From Magnetovibrio sp. (lineage in GTDB: Bacteria > Pseudomonadota > Alphaproteobacteria > Rhodospirillales > Magnetovibrionaceae), in contig JAESSV010000265.1 of assembly GCA_016763895.1 (NCBI GenBank), positions 1-11,032 on the forward strand: DNA of 11,032 nt, given 5' to 3'. Both the position numbers and the translations under genes were made by a program. The notes beneath the pieces were generated by a model. It was not told the origin of the DNA. It ran no database searches and saw only the letters and a program-made list of their open reading frames with translations. The first letter of the stretch is position 1; the number at the start of each line of letters is the position of its first letter. Shown here one piece after another: positions 6,696 to 11,032 of this stretch.

Positions 6696-8015
6696 ATGCC
6701 CCCCCTTTTTAAGACTCTGTTGGCAAACAAGCTCATAAAAACAAGCATTATTGCCTTGTTTTTTGCCATATTAAGTCTTCAACCCTTGGCCCAAGCGGAA
6801 ACCAAGGTGCTCAACTACGACAAATACGGCAATATTATTGGTTCGAAAACGTACCAGCAAGACAAACGCTCATCCGGTTCGAAGTCTGTTCCCCAACAGC
6901 CGGGAGCATCAACCTTTGACCCTGACACAGCCTATGAAAGCGGGGTGTTGATCTTGTCCGACCCCCCCTCAGGCTATGCCCGTAAAATCCGCGCCAAAGG
7001 CTTTCTCGTGATTGAACGGGTGACCTTGTACAATTTAGGCATGAGCCTCGTCCGCGTGCAAATTCCAACCCAAATGAACATCAAAGAAGCCATGCGTACG
7101 CTGGGGCGGCTGTTGCCGGGCGTATCCATCGACACCAACACCCAGTTTTATCCCAGCGGCCAACAAAGTCTCACCAGAAATTCCTTTGTAAACAGGCAAA
7201 CTGCAAATCCGCGCATGATGGCGGGTTGGCAAAACTTGTCGGCCACGTGTGGCAAGGGCTTGCGCCTTGGCCAAATCGATTCGGGTGTCGCCTTGTCCCA
7301 CCCGGCCCTCAAAGGCCAAGACATCATCTATCGGGCCTTTAACAGCCCCAGACGTTTCCCCGCCCCCGCAGGCCATGGAACGTCCATCGCCGCCATGTTG
7401 GTGGGCACCCAAAAATGGGGGGGACTGGTTCCCGGAGCAACATTATACGCCGCCAACATGTTTGAAATTAATGAGTATGGAAAAATGGTGGGCTCTGCTG
7501 TTGGTTTACTCAAAGCTATCGACTGGCTGATGTCCAAAAAGGTTCACGCCGTTAACCTGTCCATTGCCGGAAGCGACAACAAATTAATCCGCAAGGCTTT
7601 TGACGTGGCGAAAAAACACAACCTCATTCTTGTGGCTTCCGTTGGCAACTGGGGCCGATCTGATAAACCTGCTTTTCCCGCAGCGTACAGCCACGTTCTG
7701 GCCATAACCGCGATCAAGGAAGATGGCCGTATCTATATTCATGCCAACACGGGATCGTATGTTGATTTTGCGGCTCCGGGCGTTGGCATCTTCACAGCCA
7801 CCCCCAATGGCCGGGGTAAGGCGGCCAGCGGCACGTCTTATTCCGTGCCTTATATCACGGTCATGGCGGCAATTTTAAACAGGGGCGGCAAGGCCCCAAC
7901 GGTCAGCGTCTTGCGCAATATTTTAAAGGGCGCGACAATGGATTTGGGCAAGCCCGGAAAAGACAACGTATTCGGATTTGGAAAAATCAAAGCCCGCCCG
8001 GTATGCAAAAGCTAA
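6696..8015 (+). CDS. Secreted subtilisin-family (S8) serine protease
   Basis: Exported serine endopeptidase of 439 residues. A long N-terminal signal peptide has its hydrophobic core at about 15-29 and AQA cleavage near 34. Next come a low-complexity linker and a pro-region (about 80-155; LVIERVTLYNLGMSLVRVQI and LPGVSIDTNTQFYP) resembling an inhibitor-type propeptide. The catalytic domain follows: Asp195 (LGQIDSGV), His227 (GHGTSIAAML), oxyanion Asn317 (ASVGNWG) and Ser381 (SGTSYSVP). All are present, so activity is expected. The domain is compact, with no extra C-terminal module; C185 and C437 could form a disulfide. It begins 26 bp after modC with only a weak SD and may share or have its own promoter. 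Its stop overlaps the convergent GIY-YIG-like gene. Substrate unknown; a link to molybdate transport is not suggested by the sequence. Confidence 0.88.
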   Translation: MPPLFKTLLANKLIKTSIIALFFAILSLQPLAQAETKVLNYDKYGNIIGSKTYQQDKRSSGSKSVPQQPGASTFDPDTAYESGVLILSDPPSGYARKIRAKGFLVIERVTLYNLGMSLVRVQIPTQMNIKEAMRTLGRLLPGVSIDTNTQFYPSGQQSLTRNSFVNRQTANPRMMAGWQNLSATCGKGLRLGQIDSGVALSHPALKGQDIIYRAFNSPRRFPAPAGHGTSIAAMLVGTQKWGGLVPGATLYAANMFEINEYGKMVGSAVGLLKAIDWLMSKKVHAVNLSIAGSDNKLIRKAFDVAKKHNLILVASVGNWGRSDKPAFPAAYSHVLAITAIKEDGRIYIHANTGSYVDFAAPGVGIFTATPNGRGKAASGTSYSVPYITVMAAILNRGGKAPTVSVLRNILKGATMDLGKPGKDNVFGFGKIKARPVCKS

Positions 8016-8479
8016 GGCTTGATTTTGTGAATATCATCGGGTTCCAATGAGCTAAGGTGCGCCGGGGGCAAAACAGGCACCATACGGGTGGTCGCAATGT
8101 AAGCGCCGGGATTTAGCACCTGGGGCTTGAATTCTTTATCGATATATTTCACCACGCCCTTGCGATATTCATTCAACACCGGAGCCCAGGCGACAAACAA
8201 TCCACCATTTACTTCAAAGCTTAAAATATCTTTATTTGCTCCTGCATTGTGGAGCCCGGTTGCCATACACTTGCTGTGGCCCACATAAACCCATTCGGGG
8301 TGAATGCCCGCATGAAAAATGAGAAAAACACCACCAACCCCCGTCAATTGACGCTCTTCGGGGTCTAAATCTAGAAAAGAAAAAAAACCACCCGTTTCAC
8401 TCCGCACCCAATGGGGGTCCATCAAAGTCTTAAAAAGGTAGGCATCATCTTGTTTGAGGTTTGCTGTTTTTTTTTTCAT
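8012..8479 (-). CDS. Hypothetical protein with degenerate GIY-YIG-like core
   Basis: Small 155-residue protein with no signal peptide or membrane segment. I do not recognise a named family. The centre resembles the GIY-YIG nuclease fold: GVF (50-52, for GIY), 12 residues, then YVG in WVYVGHSK (63-70, for YIG), followed by LFVAWAPVLNEYRKGVVKYIDKEFKPQVLNP (94-124), like the strand plus helix ending KPxLN of GIY-YIG proteins. The Arg normally eight residues after the Tyr of YIG is Gly75, and the usual catalytic Glu of the final helix is not at its expected place (VVKYID). If the fold is right, it is probably not a nuclease. The ATG is followed at once by ten A residues (bases 8476-8467). The stop overlaps the protease stop tail to tail. 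The reading frame itself is secure from length and codon use. Confidence 0.6.
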   Translation of the reverse strand: MKKKTANLKQDDAYLFKTLMDPHWVRSETGGFFSFLDLDPEERQLTGVGGVFLIFHAGIHPEWVYVGHSKCMATGLHNAGANKDILSFEVNGGLFVAWAPVLNEYRKGVVKYIDKEFKPQVLNPGAYIATTRMVPVLPPAHLSSLEPDDIHKIKP

Positions 8480-8562
8480 AATCGAGCGATCTTATCGTTC
8501 AGGTTTACCGTTGAACATCATGCGTAACATCCTAGCATAACACATAAATTCTATTTAAGACA

Positions 8563-8584
8563 CAAGGGCTGTACGAAGCCCTTG
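8563..8584. other. Perfect 8-bp hairpin in the gap before the GST gene
   Basis: CAAGGGCT-GTACGA-AGCCCTTG forms an 8-bp GC-rich stem with a 6-base loop. It lies between the two divergent starts in the 167-bp gap 8480-8646. No T-run follows on either strand, so it is not a clear intrinsic terminator. It may be an operator or an RNA structure in the GST leader. Nothing else convincing is seen in the gap. Confidence 0.4.
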
Positions 8585-8646
8585 GGGCTGCTTATAGTGC
8601 CAACAAATATGCACCTCCCCTGCCCTCTTTCCCATGGACCATAATT

Positions 8647-9348
8647 ATGATTGAACTTCATCAATTTGCCCCCAGCTACAATCTGCCCAACGCGAGCCCT
8701 TTTTGTATGAAGGTTGAAACGCTGCTGCGTATGGCTGGGCTCGACTATCACGTTTCCATCGTCAAAGACCCGTCTACATTGCCCAAAAACAAGGCGCCGA
8801 TCATCATTGATGATGGCAAGACCATTGCGGATTCAACTTTAATCGCCGAGCACTTACAAACGCACTATGACGTTAACTTTGATGAAAATTTGACGGACGA
8901 TGAAAAAGCATCCGCGCACATGATCCAAGTGATGCTGGAAGAACGCACCTATTGGGTTCTGGCCTATAGCCGTTGGATAGATCCGGTCAACTGGAAAGGC
9001 GTTAAAGAGGTCTATTTTGGACGCATTCCCATGCCCATGCGCATGGCGGTATCCAAACTGGCGCAAAAAAGTATGACCCGCAATCTTCAAGGACACGGTA
9101 TTGGTCGCCATGACCCAGAGGACATCTATGCTCTTGGCATTTCCGACATCCAAACCCTGGCGACCGTCATGAAAGACAAGCCTTTTGTCATGGGCAACAA
9201 ACCAAGCTTGGTTGATGCCACGGTGTATGCCTTTTTGGCCAATCTCTTTGTGGATGGGGTCAATAGCCCGTTAAAGGCTGCGGCAGAAGAAGTTCCCGCT
9301 TTCAAGGCTTATGTCGCTCGAATGACAGAGCTTTATTATCCAAAGTAA
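8647..9348 (+). CDS. Glutathione S-transferase-like protein (FAX/metaxin type)
   Basis: Cytoplasmic protein of 233 residues with the two-domain GST architecture. The N-terminal thioredoxin-like domain (about 1-75) contains NLPNASPFCMKVETLLRMAG (12-31), typical of the FAX/metaxin-like GST branch, and the gamma-glutamyl-binding DST in TIADSTLIAEHL (59-70). The helical C-terminal domain (about 85-230) includes LEERTYWVLAYSRW (97-110), the ARG-like RHDPEDIYALGISD stretch (154-167) and GNKPSLVDATVYAFL (183-197), the conserved Asp-containing GST C-cap. S17 and C20 are plausible glutathione-site residues. It may be a transferase, reductase or non-catalytic GST; the substrate is unknown. A weak SD precedes the ATG. 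It converges on the kinase gene, 5 bp between stops, and is divergent from the GIY-YIG-like gene. Confidence 0.85.
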   Translation: MIELHQFAPSYNLPNASPFCMKVETLLRMAGLDYHVSIVKDPSTLPKNKAPIIIDDGKTIADSTLIAEHLQTHYDVNFDENLTDDEKASAHMIQVMLEERTYWVLAYSRWIDPVNWKGVKEVYFGRIPMPMRMAVSKLAQKSMTRNLQGHGIGRHDPEDIYALGISDIQTLATVMKDKPFVMGNKPSLVDATVYAFLANLFVDGVNSPLKAAAEEVPAFKAYVARMTELYYPK

Positions 9349-9353
9349 ACCCA

Positions 9354-11032
9354 TCAATCCAAAGGAACGATGCGGTCTTTGGGGAACGTAACCGTGACCG
9401 TTGTGCCCTGCCCTTTTGCGCTTTTGAAATGCAGTGTCCCCCCGTGCATTTCCACCAGCCCCTTGGCCAACGAAAGCCCCAACCCGGTGCCTTCGTGCGT
9501 CCGATTCAAGCCACTTTCAACTTGACCAAATTTGCTCAGGGCGGTTTGCAGTTCATGGGTGTCCATGCCGCAACCGGTATCTTTGATCACCATAACAACA
9601 TCGCCCTTTTCCGACAGCTGGCTATGGATCGTCACGTCGCCCCCTTTGGGCGTAAACTTTACGGCATTGCTAAGCAAGTTAAGGAACACTTGTTTGCAAC
9701 GGCGCTCATCGCCCATAAGCACAAGATTATTCAATCGGTCGCCAAACAGCAAAGACATTTCCCCGCTCTTGGCCCTTGGGGAAATCGAACGCAGGGACGT
9801 TTCGATCACTTCATTTAAGTCAAATGGGTACTCATGCAGTTTAAAGGACCCGGCTTCAATGGCCGAAACATCTAAAATATCATTGATCAGATCCAAAAGA
9901 TGGTTTCCTGAAATGTGTATATCATTAATATAATCTTGGTACTTATGATTGCCCAAGGGGCCAAAAATGCCTTCTTTGATCGAACTGGAAAAGCCAATAA
10001 TGGCATTCAACGGCGTGCGCAGCTCATGGCTCATATTGGCCATGATTTGGGATTTGGCCTTGTTGGCCACAACCGTTTGCTCTTTCGCTCTGTGCATTTC
10101 ATTTTCGGCTTCTTTGTGCACCGTAATATCTTCCTGAACGGCACAGAAATGGGTGATTTCATTATTTTCTGAAAAAATGGGCGCGATGGTTAAATGGGCC
10201 CAAAAAAGGCTCCCATCTTTACATTTATCTTCAATTTCACTTTCCCAAACTTCACCCGATTTTATGGTTTTCCATAGATTTTTATACTCCGAAGCGGTCG
10301 TGCTGCCTGATTTTAAGAAACGAGGATTTTGACCAATCACCTCTTGTGACGCATATCCGCTGACTTTATAGAAAATAGCATTGGCGTATTCTATGACCCC
10401 GTGCGGATCTGTGATGAAGATCATGTGCGGACTTTGTTCAACGGTTTGAGATAATTTGCGCAACTCGACATCTACTTTATGGCGTTCGCTATTGTCTCGG
10501 ATAAAGCAGGTCACATACACTTCATCGTCAAAAAACCAATGGGAAATGGTTAATTCAATGGGAAATTCTGTGCCGTCTTTGCGCAGAGCCGAAATTTCAA
10601 TGGCCGAGGTAACAGCTTGCCGGTTGCCCGTTTTCAAGACACGCTTGAGGCCTTGGTTATGGGCCACACGATACCGTTCAGGAATGATAAAATCGATGGA
10701 ATGACCAATAACATCCTTAACCTCATAACCAAGCATGTTTTCAGCACCTTGGTTCCACTGCATAACCAAGCCATTTGGGCCAATCGTGATGATTGCATCT
10801 TGGGCCGTTTGCGCGAGTGCCCGAAAGCGGATTTCATTGGATCGAGCCTGTTTCAAGGCAATAAAGTTTTTCCGTGTTGACCGCATTGTTGTGTAAGCCA
10901 ACACCAACAAAGTGATCAAAGACACGATTGTAAAGGCGATGATAATGTTGCGCGTTTTGTTCAAAGACGCGAAAACCTCTTGGACATCTACTTCCGTTGC
11001 GACTCCAAAACCAAGGCCTGCATCCCACGTCC
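9354..11032 (-). CDS. Membrane-bound PAS-PAS sensor histidine kinase, N-terminus outside window
   Basis: Two-component sensor kinase. The frame is open to the right edge, so the TTG at 10964 (residue 1 here) is not the start. The 22 residues before it (GLGFGVATEVDVQEVFASLN and neighbours) resemble the end of a periplasmic Cache-type sensor domain. They are followed by one membrane helix (7-25) and PAS1 (about 44-158). PAS2 (about 170-282) contains GQNPRFLKSG and KDGSLFWAHLTIAPI. A short coiled linker leads to the HisKA domain with phospho-accepting His313 (MSHELRTPLNAIIGF) and HATPase with N-box NLLSNAVKF (429-437), G1 DTGCGM (462-467), F-box FGQVES and G2 GTGLGLSLAKGL (492-503). There is no receiver domain; the protein ends 20 residues after the catalytic domain. 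PAS2 has Pro where photoactive LOV domains have the flavin-binding Cys, so it is not a LOV photosensor. The partner regulator is not in the window. Confidence 0.92.
   Translation of the reverse strand, partial: TWDAGLGFGVATEVDVQEVFASLNKTRNIIIAFTIVSLITLLVLAYTTMRSTRKNFIALKQARSNEIRFRALAQTAQDAIITIGPNGLVMQWNQGAENMLGYEVKDVIGHSIDFIIPERYRVAHNQGLKRVLKTGNRQAVTSAIEISALRKDGTEFPIELTISHWFFDDEVYVTCFIRDNSERHKVDVELRKLSQTVEQSPHMIFITDPHGVIEYANAIFYKVSGYASQEVIGQNPRFLKSGSTTASEYKNLWKTIKSGEVWESEIEDKCKDGSLFWAHLTIAPIFSENNEITHFCAVQEDITVHKEAENEMHRAKEQTVVANKAKSQIMANMSHELRTPLNAIIGFSSSIKEGIFGPLGNHKYQDYINDIHISGNHLLDLINDILDVSAIEAGSFKLHEYPFDLNEVIETSLRSISPRAKSGEMSLLFGDRLNNLVLMGDERRCKQVFLNLLSNAVKFTPKGGDVTIHSQLSEKGDVVMVIKDTGCGMDTHELQTALSKFGQVESGLNRTHEGTGLGLSLAKGLVEMHGGTLHFKSAKGQGTTVTVTFPKDRIVPLD

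Noticed and set aside
8006..8027. Imperfect hairpin (CAAAAGC-TAAG-GCTT-GA-TTTTG) at the protease/GIY-YIG-like convergent ends as a bidirectional terminator.
   Set aside because: The GC core is only two pairs within a 4-bp stem and a bulge interrupts the rest; too weak to call.
9429..10172. Plus-strand open frames opposite the histidine kinase.
   Set aside because: They are antisense shadows of conserved kinase motifs and show no domain of their own.
10961..10964. TTG at 10964 as the start of the histidine kinase.
   Set aside because: The frame stays open to the window edge and the extra residues resemble the end of a Cache domain before the membrane helix.

Overview
The window most likely comes from an alphaproteobacterium, probably of the Rhodospirillales type. 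The grounds are protein style (alphaproteobacterial-looking MetC, a metaxin/FAX-like GST, a Cache/PAS hybrid kinase) and moderate GC. This is inference; genus and species cannot be read from the window. Genes are tightly packed, with several stop/start overlaps (ATGA, 8-bp and 11-bp) and convergent pairs that touch or overlap. There is no sign of rRNA, tRNA, insertion sequence, phage or CRISPR.

Layout. (1) Bases 1-543 hold the C-terminal half of a cystathionine beta-lyase (metC), cut by the left edge. (2) Bases 563-3504 are a zinc-uptake locus. znuC and znuB run leftward and znuA runs rightward from a shared short control region, which carries a Zur-like imperfect dyad. hisI (phosphoribosyl-AMP cyclohydrolase, a zinc enzyme) overlaps the znuA stop as ATGA, so histidine synthesis appears coupled to zinc uptake. 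(3) A small PilZ-domain gene (3479-3862, minus) overlaps the end of hisI tail to tail. (4) Bases 4027-6669 are modABC, a complete molybdate ABC importer with overlapping genes. A perfect 17-bp palindrome lies between pilZ and modA. (5) Bases 6696-8015 encode a secreted subtilisin-family protease with a complete catalytic set, preceded by a possible -10 element. (6) Bases 8012-8479 (minus) encode a small protein with a degenerate GIY-YIG-like core and a ten-base A run directly after its ATG. (7) Bases 8647-9348 encode a GST-fold protein. (8) Bases 9354-11032 (minus) are most of a membrane-bound PAS-PAS sensor histidine kinase whose N-terminus lies beyond the right edge.

How the genes work together. 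ZnuA captures periplasmic Zn2+, ZnuB conducts it and ZnuC powers it. ZnuA appears to lack the long His-rich loop seen in many homologues, while ZnuC ends in a His-, Asp- and Cys-rich tail built partly from a 12-bp tandem repeat. ModA, ModB and ModC do the equivalent job for molybdate. The protease, GIY-YIG-like, GST and kinase genes have no clear functional link to one another. The most original signals are the zinc locus architecture (tailed ZnuC plus znuA-hisI coupling) and the apparently catalytically dead GIY-YIG-like protein. No wholly new multi-gene system is demonstrated.
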